Program-made: the position numbers and the translations under genes | The notes under the pieces: generated by a model | The model's input: the letters and a program-made list of their open reading frames with translations, nothing else | Databases searched by the model: none | What the model was told of the DNA's origin: nothing | Shown: positions 26,953 through 39,671 of the stretch, in pieces | Numbering within the stretch: position 1 is the first letter of the stretch | Layout of the letters: each line of letters opens with the position of its first letter | Assembly (NCBI RefSeq): GCF_002204185.1 | Contig: NZ_MXPU01000003.1 | Location: forward strand, 248,001-312,000 | Source: Rhizobium esperanzae | GTDB lineage: Bacteria > Pseudomonadota > Alphaproteobacteria > Rhizobiales > Rhizobiaceae | Direction of reading: 5' to 3' | DNA length: 64,000 nucleotides

Positions 26953-27788
26953 TTGACGGCTCCCGAGGTAATGCCGCGGATCAATTGCCGCGAGAAGATG
27001 ACGTAGAGGATCAGGATCGGCAGGATGGCGAGCGAGAGCGCCGCCAGCACCGCGTTCCAGTTGGTGACGAACTGGCCGATGAAGATCTGCGAGCCGAGCG
27101 TCACCGTCTTGGTGCTTTCCGCCGGTGCCAGGATCAGCGGGAACCAGAGGTCGTTCCAGATCGGGATCATCGTGAAGACGGCGACCGTCGCCATGGCCGG
27201 GCGCACCAGCGGCAGCACTAGGCGGAAGAAGATCGCATATTCGGAGAGTCCGTCGATGCGCCCCGCATTCTTCAAGTCATCCGAAACCGTGCGCATGAAT
27301 TCCGACAGGATGAAGATCGCCAGCGGGATGCCTTGCGCGGTATAGACGAGGATCAGCGCCGTCAGTGTATTGACGAGGCCGGCCGCCACCATGCCCTGCA
27401 GGATCGCCACCGTCCCGAGGCGGATCGGGATCATGATGCCGATCGCCATATAGAGCCCGAGCAGTACGTTGCCGCGGAAACGGTATTCCGACAGCGCGAA
27501 GGCGGCCATGGCGCCGAACAACAGCACCAGCAGGATCGAGACGATCGTGACGATGAAGCTGTTCTGGAAATAGGTGGCGAAATCGCCCTGCCCCAGCACC
27601 GTCTGGTAGCCGACGAGGCTAAAGGTGGATGGTGTCGGGATCATCAGCGGTTCGCGGAAGATCGAGGCGCGATCCTTGAACGAGTTGACGATGGTCAGGA
27701 ACACCGGAAACAGCGCGACCAGTGTGTAGGCGGAGAGCGCCAAATGCACGAGGCCGGTGCGGATGGGAGATGTGCGTGCCTTAGACAT
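26949..27788 (-). CDS. Carbohydrate ABC transporter permease (MalG type)
   Basis: A 279-residue membrane protein with six predicted helices and the EAA loop NAGRIDGLSEYAIFFRLVLPLVRPAMAT near residue 187. The C-terminus [15 protein letters not shown] matches the RGLTSGAVKG end common to MalG-type sugar permeases. It is cotranscribed with the MalF-type permease 9 bp upstream. Confidence 0.93.
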   Translation of the reverse strand: MSKARTSPIRTGLVHLALSAYTLVALFPVFLTIVNSFKDRASIFREPLMIPTPSTFSLVGYQTVLGQGDFATYFQNSFIVTIVSILLVLLFGAMAAFALSEYRFRGNVLLGLYMAIGIMIPIRLGTVAILQGMVAAGLVNTLTALILVYTAQGIPLAIFILSEFMRTVSDDLKNAGRIDGLSEYAIFFRLVLPLVRPAMATVAVFTMIPIWNDLWFPLILAPAESTKTVTLGSQIFIGQFVTNWNAVLAALSLAILPILILYVIFSRQLIRGITSGAVK

Positions 27789-27797
27789 GCGTGCTCC

Positions 27798-28745
27798 TCA
27801 GAACTGGTAACGACGCATGCGCCGCTGGATGACGAACAGATAAAGCGAGACGCCGGCGAGGATGATAAGGAACATCACGGTCGCGATCGTCGCGCCCATC
27901 GAGCGGTCGCCGAGTTGAAGCTGGAAACCGAAGAAGGTGCGGTAGAGCAGCGTGCCGAGAATATCGGTCGACATATCGGGCCCTGCAAGCGCCCCCTGCA
28001 CCGTGTAGATCAGGTCGAAGGCATTGAAATTGCCGACGAAAGTCAGGATCGAGATGATACCGATCGCCGGCAGGATGAGCGGCAGCTTGATCTTCCAGAA
28101 CTGCGCCCAACCGGTAACGCCGTCGCATTCGGCCGCTTCGATCACCTCTTCGGGAATGCTGAGCAGCGCGGCATAGATCAGCATCATCGGAATGCCGATA
28201 TATTGCCAGTTGGAGATCAGCGACACGGCGATCAGCGCCGAGCCGGGCTTGCCGAGCCAGGGCGCGAACAGGAATTTCAGCCCGATGAGATCGAGCATCC
28301 AGGGTGCCACGCCCCAGATCGGCGAGAGGATCAGCTTCCAGATGAAGCCGACGATGACAAAGGAAAGCAGCGTCGGTAGGAACATCGCCGTGCGGTAGAA
28401 AGCCACACCGCGCAGCTTCGGCACCGAAAGCAGGGCGGCGAGCGCAATGCCGATCGGGTTCTGCACGCACATGTGGATGGCGAAGAAGATGACGTTGTTG
28501 ATGAGGGCGTTCCAGAAATCATGCGCCCAGCGCGGATCGCCGAACAGCACCTTGAAATTCGCCAGGCCGACGAAGGCCGGCTGACCGTCAACCGTGTTGT
28601 AGAGCGAGAGCCTCAGCGTTTCGATCAGCGGCAGCACCATGACGGCGGAATAGACGATCACGGCCGGCAGCATGAAGACAAAGATGTGCCAGCGCACCGG
28701 TCGCTTGATCGGGACGATATCGGCCGCGTTGTCGGTTTCGCTCAT
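27798..28745 (-). CDS. Carbohydrate ABC transporter permease (MalF type)
   Basis: A 315-residue membrane protein with six main helices, an N-terminal hydrophilic tail and EAA loop EVIEAAECDGVTGWAQFWKIKLPLILPAIG near residue 204. It pairs with the MalG-type subunit. A RIME-like element separates it from the binding-protein gene upstream, which may uncouple expression of the two. Confidence 0.93.
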   Translation of the reverse strand: MSETDNAADIVPIKRPVRWHIFVFMLPAVIVYSAVMVLPLIETLRLSLYNTVDGQPAFVGLANFKVLFGDPRWAHDFWNALINNVIFFAIHMCVQNPIGIALAALLSVPKLRGVAFYRTAMFLPTLLSFVIVGFIWKLILSPIWGVAPWMLDLIGLKFLFAPWLGKPGSALIAVSLISNWQYIGIPMMLIYAALLSIPEEVIEAAECDGVTGWAQFWKIKLPLILPAIGIISILTFVGNFNAFDLIYTVQGALAGPDMSTDILGTLLYRTFFGFQLQLGDRSMGATIATVMFLIILAGVSLYLFVIQRRMRRYQF

Positions 28746-28794
28746 GGCTTTTGCCTGTTCTTGTCGACTGGCCGCAAGGCGCAGCGCAGGTGGA

Positions 28795-28958
28795 AAACGT
28801 TGCGCCTCACCCCAACTCTCTGCCGCCCGGGGAGAGAGGGAACGCCCTGCTGAGATGCTCTATCGGGCTGGGAGGTCGCTGCGAGTCTCCTTCTCCCCGC
28901 AAGCGGGGAGAAGGTGGCCGGCAGGCCGGATGAGGGGCTGCGAACGCGCCCCTCACCA
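28795..28958. repeat. RIME-like dispersed palindromic element
   Basis: Contains CTCCTTCTCCCCGCAAGCGG followed by GGAGAAGGTGGCCGGCAGGC, an inverted-repeat block related to those at 15196 and 42196, and a second arm CGCCCGGGGAGAGAGGGAAC. It fills the gap between the sugar permease gene and the binding-protein gene. Confidence 0.75.
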
Positions 28959-28960
28959 CA

Positions 28961-30220
28961 TTACTTGGCCGGCTTGTACCAGCTGTCGAGGCCCTTCTGC
29001 AGCTTCTCGGCGGCGACCTGCGGCGTATCCGTGCCGTTGATCACGTTGGCCGATTCGACCCAGGTCTCGTTTTCGAGGTTCGGCGTACCGCGCGACAGGA
29101 TCTGGTAGGTCGAGCGCACGGTCGACTTGTACGGGCCGCGCCAGGAGACGAACTCCTGAGCAAGCGGATCGGACATCTTCACCGGGTTGGAGTTCAGGCT
29201 GAAGAAGCCCGGCAACGCGTTGGCATAGATATCGGCGAACTCGGGCGAAGCCACCCAGCTCAGGAACTTCTTGGCTTCCTCGGCATGCGTGCTCTTCGCG
29301 TTCAGCGCGACGCCGATATCCGGATGGTCGGAGATATAACCCTGATCGCCGGCCTTCGGAACCGGCGGCGGGAAGGCGCCCATCTTAAACTGCGCCTGCG
29401 TGTTGAAGAGCGCGATTTCCCAGGATCCGGCCGGGTAGATGGCGGCGCGGCCGAGCGTGAAGAGGTTCTGGCTGTCCGAATAGGTCTGGGCTTCGAAACC
29501 GTCACCGAGATAGGGCTTCCACTTGGCAAGCTCTTCAAAGGGCTTGACCCATTCGGGATCGGTCAGCTTCTGCTTGCCGGCGATCAGCGCTTCGCGGCCC
29601 TCTTCCCCCTTCCAGTAGTTCGGGCCGATGTTCTGGTAGCCCATGGTAGCGGCTTCCCAGAGGTCCTTCGTGCCCATGGCGAGCGGAATGTAGGTGCCGT
29701 CGGCCTTGATCTTGTCGAGCGCTGCAAAGAACTCGTCTTCCGTCTTCGGCACCGAGATGCCGAGCTTGTCGAAAGCATCCTTGTTGTAGATGAAGCCGTG
29801 GATGACCGAAGCCATCGGCACGCAGAAGGTCGACTTGCCGTCGTCGGTGGTCCAGGCGGCCTTGGCGACCGGAGAGAAATTCTCCATGCCCGGCAGGCTG
29901 GTGATGTCGACGAGCTGCTTCTTGTTGAAGAGTTCGAGCGAGGCATCGAACGGACGGCAGGTGATGATATCACCTGCTGAACCGGCATCGAGCTTGGCGT
30001 TCAGCGAAGCGTTGTATTCGGTCGGCGCGGTCGGCGAGAAGACGACCTTGATGCCAGGATTTTTCGCTTCGAATGCCGGAATGATCTTCTCCTGCCAGAT
30101 CTGCAGGTCGTCGTTACGCCAGCTTTCGACCGTCAGCGTGACGTCGGCGGCATGGACGAGACCTGCCGAAGTCAGCAGGCTGGAGGCAAGCAGCAGGCTT
30201 TTCAGAGCAGTGTTTTTCAT
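28961..30220 (-). CDS. Sugar ABC transporter substrate-binding protein
   Basis: A 419-residue exported protein of the MalE-like (family 1) solute-binding group. The signal peptide ends near residue 25 (SAGLVHAADV). Seen are VVFSPTAPTEYNASLNAKLDAGSAGDIITCRPFDASL and GKSTFCVPMASVIHGFIYNKDAFDKLGI, typical hinge and ligand-site regions. It begins the minus-strand sugar operon whose kinase and regulator candidates lie divergently at 30747-32392. The sugar is unknown; an amino sugar is possible given the BadF-type kinase. Confidence 0.92.
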   Translation of the reverse strand: MKNTALKSLLLASSLLTSAGLVHAADVTLTVESWRNDDLQIWQEKIIPAFEAKNPGIKVVFSPTAPTEYNASLNAKLDAGSAGDIITCRPFDASLELFNKKQLVDITSLPGMENFSPVAKAAWTTDDGKSTFCVPMASVIHGFIYNKDAFDKLGISVPKTEDEFFAALDKIKADGTYIPLAMGTKDLWEAATMGYQNIGPNYWKGEEGREALIAGKQKLTDPEWVKPFEELAKWKPYLGDGFEAQTYSDSQNLFTLGRAAIYPAGSWEIALFNTQAQFKMGAFPPPVPKAGDQGYISDHPDIGVALNAKSTHAEEAKKFLSWVASPEFADIYANALPGFFSLNSNPVKMSDPLAQEFVSWRGPYKSTVRSTYQILSRGTPNLENETWVESANVINGTDTPQVAAEKLQKGLDSWYKPAK

Positions 30221-30571
30221 TTCCCTCTCCTGTTTTTAGCGCCGAAGGCGCCGTTTTCGATCTGAAACAAGCAATTGGCGTGTCTGAGGAAACACCCAAT
30301 GCCCCTTGGAGGGCCGCCAGCGAAGCCGGCCCCGAAAGCTCGATGGACCGAAAGCGCATCGCCTGCGGTCGGACTGCGCGCTTTTCGGTGACCCGCACCG
30401 GACGCGCCGAAAATAATGGGAAAGCCGATGGATGCCTGAATTCCATCTCCGGCCCGACAGGGCCGCCGGCATTCTGGCAGTCATCCTCGAAGCGGTTCCG
30501 GCTTGGTTTTGCTGCCGGTTTTCGTGGGGCTTCGAAACGCTGTTCCCTTTTCCCGAATTAAGTCCAAAAAA

Positions 30572-30709
30572 ATACCAATTGTCCAGACGAATTTTAACTT
30601 TTTGGCCTCCAACGTTTCATTAAAAATTTTTATCAAGTAAAATCAATAAGATAAAAAGGCGCAATTTCTCCACCGTTCCCACTTGGTAAATGGTATTTTT
30701 TTGGTATTG
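30572..30709. promoter_or_regulatory. Divergent promoter region with repeated TGGTATT motifs
   Basis: The 526-bp gap between 30220 and 30747 holds no gene. Its right third is AT-rich. TGGTATT occurs at 30691 and 30702 (11 bp apart, one helical turn) and, inverted as AATACCAA, at 30572. They are candidate sites for the GntR/UTRA regulator encoded at 31628. Position and motif are seen; the regulator assignment is inference. Confidence 0.4.
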
Positions 30710-30746
30710 TATGAAAAACAGGTGAGACGGCGTATTCGGAGGTTCG

Positions 30747-31631
30747 ATGACAGAGCTTGCAATCGGCATAGATGGCGGCGGGACGAGCTGCCGGGCCGCG
30801 GTCGCGGACAGAAACGGCACTATCATTGGCCGCGGCAAATCAGGCCCGGCTAATATTCTGTCCGATCTGGAAAACTCTCTCCTCAATATTGTCGAATCCG
30901 CCCGGCTGGCTTTGCGCGATGCCGAGCTCGCCGCGGAAACCATTTCCTCCGTCGCAGCGGTCGTCGGCGTCGCCGGCGCTAATGTAACGGATTATGGCCA
31001 GCGAATCGAAAAGGCCCTGCCCTTTGCCGAAGGCCGTGTTGTTACCGACGCGCTGATCGCCCTGCAGGGCGCGCTCGGCGATGCCGACGGCATCGTCGGC
31101 GCCTTCGGCACCGGCTCGGTCTATAACGCCCGGAAAGATGGTCGGCTGAACGGCATCGGCGGCTGGGGCTTCGTCGTTGGCGACCAAGCAAGCGGCGCTC
31201 GCCTGGGCCGCGACCTGATGGAACGATCGCTGCTCGCCCATGACGGCGTACGCCCGGCATCGCCGATGACTGAGGCGATCCTGGCGGAATATGGCGCTGA
31301 TCCCGAGCGCATCGTCGAATTTGCGCATTCGGCAAGACCGACGGATTTTGCCCGTTATGCACCTGTCGTCTTCGAACATGCAACGAGCGGCGATGCGGTC
31401 GCGGTCGGCATCGTCACCGACGCGGCAACGGCGATCGGCGAAAGCCTTGAAGCGCTGCTCTGGCCCGAATGCCCGTCAATCTGCCTGCTTGGCGGTCTTG
31501 CGGAAGCCTATGAGCCCTGGCTTCCCCAACGCTACAAACAGCTGCTTGCCAAACCGAAAAACGATGCCCTTCACGGCGCGGTGGAACTTGCGGTCAAGCT
31601 CCTGAACGAGCGAGAGAGAGGTGCGGCATGA
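30747..31631 (+). CDS. BadF/BadG/BcrA/BcrD-type ATPase, probable N-acetylglucosamine-like kinase
   Basis: A 294-residue protein of the ASKHA fold. The phosphate-1 motif IGIDGGGTSCRAAVADRNG is at residue 5, a phosphate-2-like GAFGTGSVYNARKDG near 115, and GGWGFVVGDQASGARLGRDLM near 133, matching eukaryotic-type GlcNAc kinases and BadF-like sugar kinases. It probably phosphorylates the sugar brought in by the divergent ABC importer. Its stop overlaps the GntR gene start (ATGA), so the two are coupled. Confidence 0.88.
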   Translation: MTELAIGIDGGGTSCRAAVADRNGTIIGRGKSGPANILSDLENSLLNIVESARLALRDAELAAETISSVAAVVGVAGANVTDYGQRIEKALPFAEGRVVTDALIALQGALGDADGIVGAFGTGSVYNARKDGRLNGIGGWGFVVGDQASGARLGRDLMERSLLAHDGVRPASPMTEAILAEYGADPERIVEFAHSARPTDFARYAPVVFEHATSGDAVAVGIVTDAATAIGESLEALLWPECPSICLLGGLAEAYEPWLPQRYKQLLAKPKNDALHGAVELAVKLLNERERGAA

Positions 31632-32392
31632 CCGACGATCTCGCAACAATCCTCTCCCTGGAACGCCTGCAGGCCGCCGGCACCGGCCCGCTCTATGTCA
31701 AGCTGCGCCGCACGCTCGAAGAGGCCGTGCGCGCCGGCACGCTTGGTCACGGCGACGCGCTGCCGCCGGAGCGCGACATCGCCGAACTTGCCGCCGTCAG
31801 CCGGGTCACCGTGCGCAAAGCGATCGACGAGCTCGTCGCCGACGGCCTGCTGGTGCGCCGCCACGGCTCGGGCACCTTTGTCGCCAAGCCGGTCTCCAAG
31901 GTGGAGCAGCGCCTGTCGCAGCTCACCTCTTTCACCGAAGACATGGCACGCCGCGGCATGTCCTCCCGCTCGGAATGGCTGCACAAGGGCATCCACACCC
32001 CCTCACCCGACGAGATGATGATCCTTGGCCTCGCCGCGGGCTTAAAGGTTTCGCGCCTCTCGCGCCTGCGCATCGCCGACGACCAGCCGCTGGCGATCGA
32101 GAACGCCAGCGTCTCCGGCGAATTCCTCCCCGATCCCTCCGCCGTGACCAATTCGCTCTACGCCGAACTCGAACGCCTCAACGTCCGTCCGGTCCGCGCC
32201 GTCCAGCGCATTTCGGCTACCAATATGAAAGAAGCCGATGCCCAGCTTCTCGGCGTCTCCGTGGGTGCGGCCGGCCTGTCGATCGAACGCATCTCCTATC
32301 TCGGCTCCGGCCGCGCCGTCGAATTCACCCGCTCGCTCTATCGCGGCGACGCTTATGACTTCGTGGCCGAGCTGACGATCGGGGTGACATAA
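31628..32392 (+). CDS. GntR-family regulator with UTRA domain (HutC subfamily)
   Basis: A 254-residue regulator. The GntR winged helix occupies about residues 20-90 (GDALPPERDIAELAAVSRVTVRKAIDELVADGLLVRRHGSGTFVA). The UTRA ligand domain follows from about 105 to 250 and ends with FTRSLYRGDAYDFVAEL. UTRA domains bind small sugars or amino acids; the linked kinase and importer suggest a sugar phosphate effector. It overlaps the kinase gene by 4 bp. Confidence 0.93.
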   Translation: MTDDLATILSLERLQAAGTGPLYVKLRRTLEEAVRAGTLGHGDALPPERDIAELAAVSRVTVRKAIDELVADGLLVRRHGSGTFVAKPVSKVEQRLSQLTSFTEDMARRGMSSRSEWLHKGIHTPSPDEMMILGLAAGLKVSRLSRLRIADDQPLAIENASVSGEFLPDPSAVTNSLYAELERLNVRPVRAVQRISATNMKEADAQLLGVSVGAAGLSIERISYLGSGRAVEFTRSLYRGDAYDFVAELTIGVT

Positions 32393-32395
32393 GGC

Positions 32396-32797
32396 CTACC
32401 AGAAGCGGGCAATCCAAAACTGATTTCCGGCGAGTTCATCGAAAATCGTGTCGGCGGAAATGATCGGTATCCCATTCTCCATGGCAGTCGCAGCGAGAAA
32501 CCTGTCGAACGGATCACCGTGCGCCCAGTCCATCATGGCTGCCGCCAGACAGACATCCGGGGTCAATGCTGCTGCAATGGCGCCCTGCTCCTGCAGTAAG
32601 TCCGGCAGCCGGCCGACGAAAGGCTGCATCTCCGGCCATTTGCCGACACGCACTTTCTGCGCGATTTCAAACAGGGATATTGGACTGACAAGAATGGTCT
32701 CAGCCTTTTCAATCAGAGCGATCGCCTTGGCCGAGAGCCGCTTGTCGCCGGTCAAAGACCATGCCCAGGCATGGGTGTCGAGCAGAAGCGAATTCAC
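32396..32797 (-). CDS. PIN-domain toxin, VapC family
   Basis: A 133-residue PIN-domain protein. The acidic residues expected in the RNase active site are visible: Asp in LLLDTHAW (residue 7), Glu in SLFEIAQ near 43, Asp in GDPFDRFLAATA near 94-97 and Asp in ISADTIFD near 115. VapC toxins cleave tRNA or rRNA. It overlaps the antitoxin gene by 4 bp (ATGA), the standard type II arrangement. It sits between the sugar regulator gene and metH. Confidence 0.92.
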   Translation of the reverse strand: MNSLLLDTHAWAWSLTGDKRLSAKAIALIEKAETILVSPISLFEIAQKVRVGKWPEMQPFVGRLPDLLQEQGAIAAALTPDVCLAAAMMDWAHGDPFDRFLAATAMENGIPIISADTIFDELAGNQFWIARFW

Positions 32798-33027
32798 TCG
32801 ATCCCTTCCCAGGCCGCGACTTCACTTTCGTCAATGGGCTCAAAAAAGTCCGGCCCATCTCCAGCAACCTGCCCTTTGAGCAAACCGATCTTGAAGGAAG
32901 ACTGCACAATCGGAATGATCTTCACGACAGGCTTGCGCCCCTTGGCGATCACCACCTCCTCACCGGAAAGGGCGGCATCGATCAATTTCGACAGATTGGT
33001 CTTTGCGGCATGAATGGTCACTTGCAT
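32794..33027 (-). CDS. Phd/YefM-family antitoxin (VapB partner)
   Basis: A 77-residue protein beginning MQVTIHAAKTNLSKLIDAAL, followed by GEEVVIAKGRKPVVKIIPI, the Phd/YefM DNA-binding fold. The C-terminal tail (DFFEPIDESEVAAWEG) is the likely toxin-binding region. The ATG at 33027 was chosen over 33039 because the fold begins at MQVT and GAGGGC lies upstream. Antitoxin first, toxin second, overlapping: a complete pair. Confidence 0.9.
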   Translation of the reverse strand: MQVTIHAAKTNLSKLIDAALSGEEVVIAKGRKPVVKIIPIVQSSFKIGLLKGQVAGDGPDFFEPIDESEVAAWEGIE

Positions 33028-33135
33028 CGCAGCCCTCATTAGCTAACTTGGCTAAGGATACCATTCCGCGTTCAAATCCGCTATCGAATTCACGAAGCCC
33101 GACCACAGGAAATTATCAAGATTAGCAAAAGCATT

Positions 33136-33162
33136 AAGCCGGAAAGGGTCACTTTCCGGCTT
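33136..33162 (-). terminator. Terminator downstream of metH
   Basis: An 11-bp perfect stem AAGCCGGAAAG/CTTTCCGGCTT with loop GGTCA lies 44 bp past the metH stop codon. T-rich sequence follows on both strands. Confidence 0.7.
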
Positions 33163-33205
33163 CATTGTTTCTTGATTCATCACGTTAAGAACGGCGAAGG
33201 CGTCT

Positions 33206-36979
<3,774 letters not shown>

Positions 36980-37019
36980 GGGAGGCTCCTTGACGTCGTA
37001 AGACCAGACAGTCCAAATC

Positions 37020-37039
37020 ACATAAAGATATCTTTATGT
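37020..37039. promoter_or_regulatory. 20-bp perfect palindrome in the metH promoter (SahR-like operator)
   Basis: ACATAAAGATATCTTTATGT is a perfect 20-bp inverted repeat 40 bp upstream of the metH GTG. Its inner 16 bp equal the site at 580-595 before the ArsR/methyltransferase gene. It also lies about 110 bp before the divergent epimerase gene. A shared regulator of the SAM cycle is the simplest reading. Confidence 0.8.
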
Positions 37040-37148
37040 CAATATATGCCTGTCGATTTCGTGCTTTGCAAGCCTCACCAGATGACAGGCTTGAACGGCC
37101 TCTATATAGGCAATTGATACGCATTGCCCACCAAATCGGAGAAGTATC

Positions 37149-38408
37149 ATGGCACCCGCAACCGGCAACGCCGCGCTTGGAAACTGGACGAGCCGCGCCT
37201 ATCACCGCGCCTGGCTGCTTGACCAGGCAAACGGTCTCTTCGATTTCTTCCAGCACAATTCAGTCAATCCCAAGGGCGGCTTCTACGACCTCGACGACAC
37301 CGGCAAGCCGCTCGACGCCGAGGGGCAGATCCGCAGCATCCATATTGCGGCGCGCGCGGTCCATTGCTTCTCGATCGGCGCCCTGCTCGGCCGTCCCGGC
37401 GCCTCCGACGTCGTCGCCCACGGCATGGACTATCTCTGGTACCACCATCGCGACCTAGAGAATGGCGGCTATTTCTGGTCACTCGACAATAACGGTCCGG
37501 TCGATTCCAACAAGCAGGGCTATGGCCACGCTTTCGTCCTGCTCGCCGCCTCCTCGGCAAAGACGATCGGTCATCCGCTGGCCGACGGCATGCTGGCCGA
37601 TATCACCGAGATCCTGAACAAGAAGTTCTGGGAACCGCGCCACGGCGCGATCACCGAGGAATTCACCGCCGACTGGCAGCCGCTCGACGGCGGCGCCTAT
37701 CGCGGCCAGAACTCCAACATGCACCTGACCGAGGCACTGATGGCCGCCTTCGAAGCCACCGGCGACAGGGATTACCTCACCAAGGCCGAAAGCATCGCCG
37801 ATCTCGTCATCCGCCGTGCGGCCGGTTCGGTCGACTGGCGCGTCGCCGAACATTTCGACGCCGAATGGAACCTCGATAAGCAATACTATCATCCGAACGA
37901 AATGTTCCGCCCGGCCGGTACGACGCCCGGCCACTGGCTGGAATGGGCGCGCCTAATCCTGCAGCTCTGGGTGCTCGGCGGCAAACGCATCGAATGGATG
38001 CCGGATGCGGCCAAGGCGCTCTTCGAGCAATCCATGGCGCTCGGCTGGGACAGCGACAAGGGCGGCTTCTTCTATACGCTCGATTGGAACGACAAACCCG
38101 CCAAGCGCAACAAGCTCTGGTGGCCGGCCTGCGAGGGGGCGGCTGCCGCGCATTTCCTCAACGAGCACCTGCCGAGCGACTACCACGAGGAATGCTACCG
38201 AAAGATCTGGAACGTCATCGAACGCGCCTTCATCGACCATAAGAACGGCGGCTGGCACGAGGAACTGACGGAGGATCTCGTTCCCTCGCATTCGCTCTTC
38301 CCCGGCAAGGGCGATATTTATCACGCCCTGCAGGCCTGCCTCATCCCGCTCTTCCCGGCAACCGGCAGCCTGACGAAGGGCATCGCCGAGGCCGGAGGCA
38401 GGCTCTGA
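37149..38408 (+). CDS. AGE-family sugar epimerase/isomerase
   Basis: A 419-residue protein of the N-acylglucosamine 2-epimerase superfamily (which also contains mannose isomerase and cellobiose epimerase). Typical segments: KGGFYDLDDTGKPLD, LENGGYFWSLDNNGPVDSNKQ, NSNMHLTEALMAAFEATGD near residue 195 and WDSDKGGFFYTLDWNDKPA near 304. The catalytic His pair would lie in NMHLTEA and later GGWHEEL. The length fits the mannose-isomerase-like group better than the 340-residue RnBP type. It is divergent from metH and monocistronic. Confidence 0.9.
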   Translation: MAPATGNAALGNWTSRAYHRAWLLDQANGLFDFFQHNSVNPKGGFYDLDDTGKPLDAEGQIRSIHIAARAVHCFSIGALLGRPGASDVVAHGMDYLWYHHRDLENGGYFWSLDNNGPVDSNKQGYGHAFVLLAASSAKTIGHPLADGMLADITEILNKKFWEPRHGAITEEFTADWQPLDGGAYRGQNSNMHLTEALMAAFEATGDRDYLTKAESIADLVIRRAAGSVDWRVAEHFDAEWNLDKQYYHPNEMFRPAGTTPGHWLEWARLILQLWVLGGKRIEWMPDAAKALFEQSMALGWDSDKGGFFYTLDWNDKPAKRNKLWWPACEGAAAAHFLNEHLPSDYHEECYRKIWNVIERAFIDHKNGGWHEELTEDLVPSHSLFPGKGDIYHALQACLIPLFPATGSLTKGIAEAGGRL

Positions 38409-38424
38409 CGGCTGTCTCAGCAGC

Positions 38425-38446
38425 GAGCGCCGGCAGTCCGGCGCTC
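38425..38446 (+). terminator. Hairpin downstream of the epimerase gene
   Basis: GAGCGCCGG/CCGGCGCTC, 9-bp perfect stem with loop CAGT, 17 bp past the stop; the T-tail is short (GGATTGTT). Confidence 0.6.
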
Positions 38447-38472
38447 GGATTGTTCCGGCAGATGCGGCCGCG

Positions 38473-38967
38473 TCACAGCGGAGAGAGCCGCAATGTATCG
38501 AGGTCCTTCGCCAGCATCAACGCCAGGGCCTCGACCACAAGATTGTGGTCGTCGCGCTGCGGCAGGCCGGAGACGGTGACGGCGCCGATGCAGCCGGTGC
38601 CCTTGACGTTGATCGGAAAACTGCCGCCATGCGGCGCATAATCGGCGCCATCAAGGCCGTTGTCCTCGACGGTCTTGCCGTCCTTGCTGAGCTTCAGGCC
38701 AGAGGCATAGCTGCTGCGGAAATAGCGCAGCACCATATTGCGCTTGCGGCGAACCCAATTGATGTTGTCGGGTGTCACACCCGGGAGTGCGGCGTAAAAG
38801 ACCGGCATCGAATGCAGGGTTACGTCGATCGCAATGCCGAGGCCGCGCTCGCTGGCGAGTTCCTGCAGAAGCTTGCCGAGCTGCCAGGCAGTGGTGAGAT
38901 CGAAGGCGTCGAAGCTCAGCGCCTTTTCCTGCTCGGCGATCCGACTGAGATCGTTGTCGATTGTCAT
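38473..38967 (-). CDS. UPF0303 family protein (heme-degrading-domain/GlcG-like fold)
   Basis: A 164-residue cytosolic protein. Seen are FDLTTAWQLGKLLQELASERGLGIAIDVTLH, WVRRKRNMVLRYFRSSYASGL and a C-terminal PHGGSFPINVKGTGCIGAVTVSGLPQRDDHNLVVEAL, the conserved core of the GlcG/HbpS-like fold. The family has no settled function; heme binding or small-molecule sensing has been suggested. It is 89 bp downstream of the flavin reductase gene on the same strand, but a stretch without obvious coupling lies between. Confidence 0.82.
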   Translation of the reverse strand: MTIDNDLSRIAEQEKALSFDAFDLTTAWQLGKLLQELASERGLGIAIDVTLHSMPVFYAALPGVTPDNINWVRRKRNMVLRYFRSSYASGLKLSKDGKTVEDNGLDGADYAPHGGSFPINVKGTGCIGAVTVSGLPQRDDHNLVVEALALMLAKDLDTLRLSPL

Positions 38968-39055
38968 GATAGGCGCTCCTCTCCTGCGATGATCCGCTGC
39001 AGACCATTCTCATCAGGAGAGAAAAAGTAAAGCAAAACTTGGACCTACCCTGATG

Positions 39056-39667
39056 TCAGAGCTTCGGCGTCAGCATCTCGAAACGATCGCGGATGGTGGT
39101 GCAGGTATCGCCGCCCAGTCTCGCAATGGCATCGACCGCGGCCGGATCGACATGCAGCCGTTCCGGATCGACAACACCGTCGCGGTAATGCGCATAGACG
39201 ATCTCGCCGAGGATAATCTGCCGCGAGCGGCCGAGCTCCAGCGTCACATGCCGCCGGCATTCGAAGGCAGCCGGCGCCTCGGCGATAAAGGGCGACGCCA
39301 CCTTCGCGCCCGGTATCGCCGTCAGCCCCGCCTGCTTCAGCTCATCGACGCCCCGCGGATATTTCGCGCCGCAGACATGCATGGCCTCGGCGATCGCAAA
39401 GGAGACGATGTTGACCGTGAAGACCTCGGTCATGCGAATATTGTGGCCGGTGTCCTTGAACGACATGTCGGCATTGTTCTCGACGCCGATCGCCAGGATC
39501 GGCGGATCGGCCGACAGGCAGTTGAAGAAGCTGAACGGCGCCGCGTTGATCCGGCCTTGCTCGTCGACCGTCGTCACCAGCGCGATCGGCCGCGGGATGA
39601 TCGTGCCGATCATCAGCTTGTAACGCTCGCGCTCCGAAAGCTCTTTGAAATCGAACGAGACGGCCAT
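39056..39667 (-). CDS. Flavin reductase domain protein (FMN-binding split barrel)
   Basis: A 203-residue protein with the flavin-reductase-like split barrel. YKLMIGTIIPRPIALVTTVDEQGRINAAPFSFFNCLSADPPILAIGV is the characteristic FMN-binding stretch near residue 15-60, then KDTGHNIRMTEVFTVNIV. These proteins supply reduced flavin to monooxygenases or act as oxidoreductases. It lies 4 bp downstream of the racemase gene and is presumably in the same operon as the ABC importer. Its partner is not visible in the window. Confidence 0.9.
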   Translation of the reverse strand: MAVSFDFKELSERERYKLMIGTIIPRPIALVTTVDEQGRINAAPFSFFNCLSADPPILAIGVENNADMSFKDTGHNIRMTEVFTVNIVSFAIAEAMHVCGAKYPRGVDELKQAGLTAIPGAKVASPFIAEAPAAFECRRHVTLELGRSRQIILGEIVYAHYRDGVVDPERLHVDPAAVDAIARLGGDTCTTIRDRFEMLTPKL

Positions 39668-39671
39668 GGGT

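Noticed and set aside
36980-37148. Cobalamin riboswitch before metH
   Set aside because: No B12-box-like conserved segment or multi-stem leader is visible in the short 170-bp region; only the palindrome is found.
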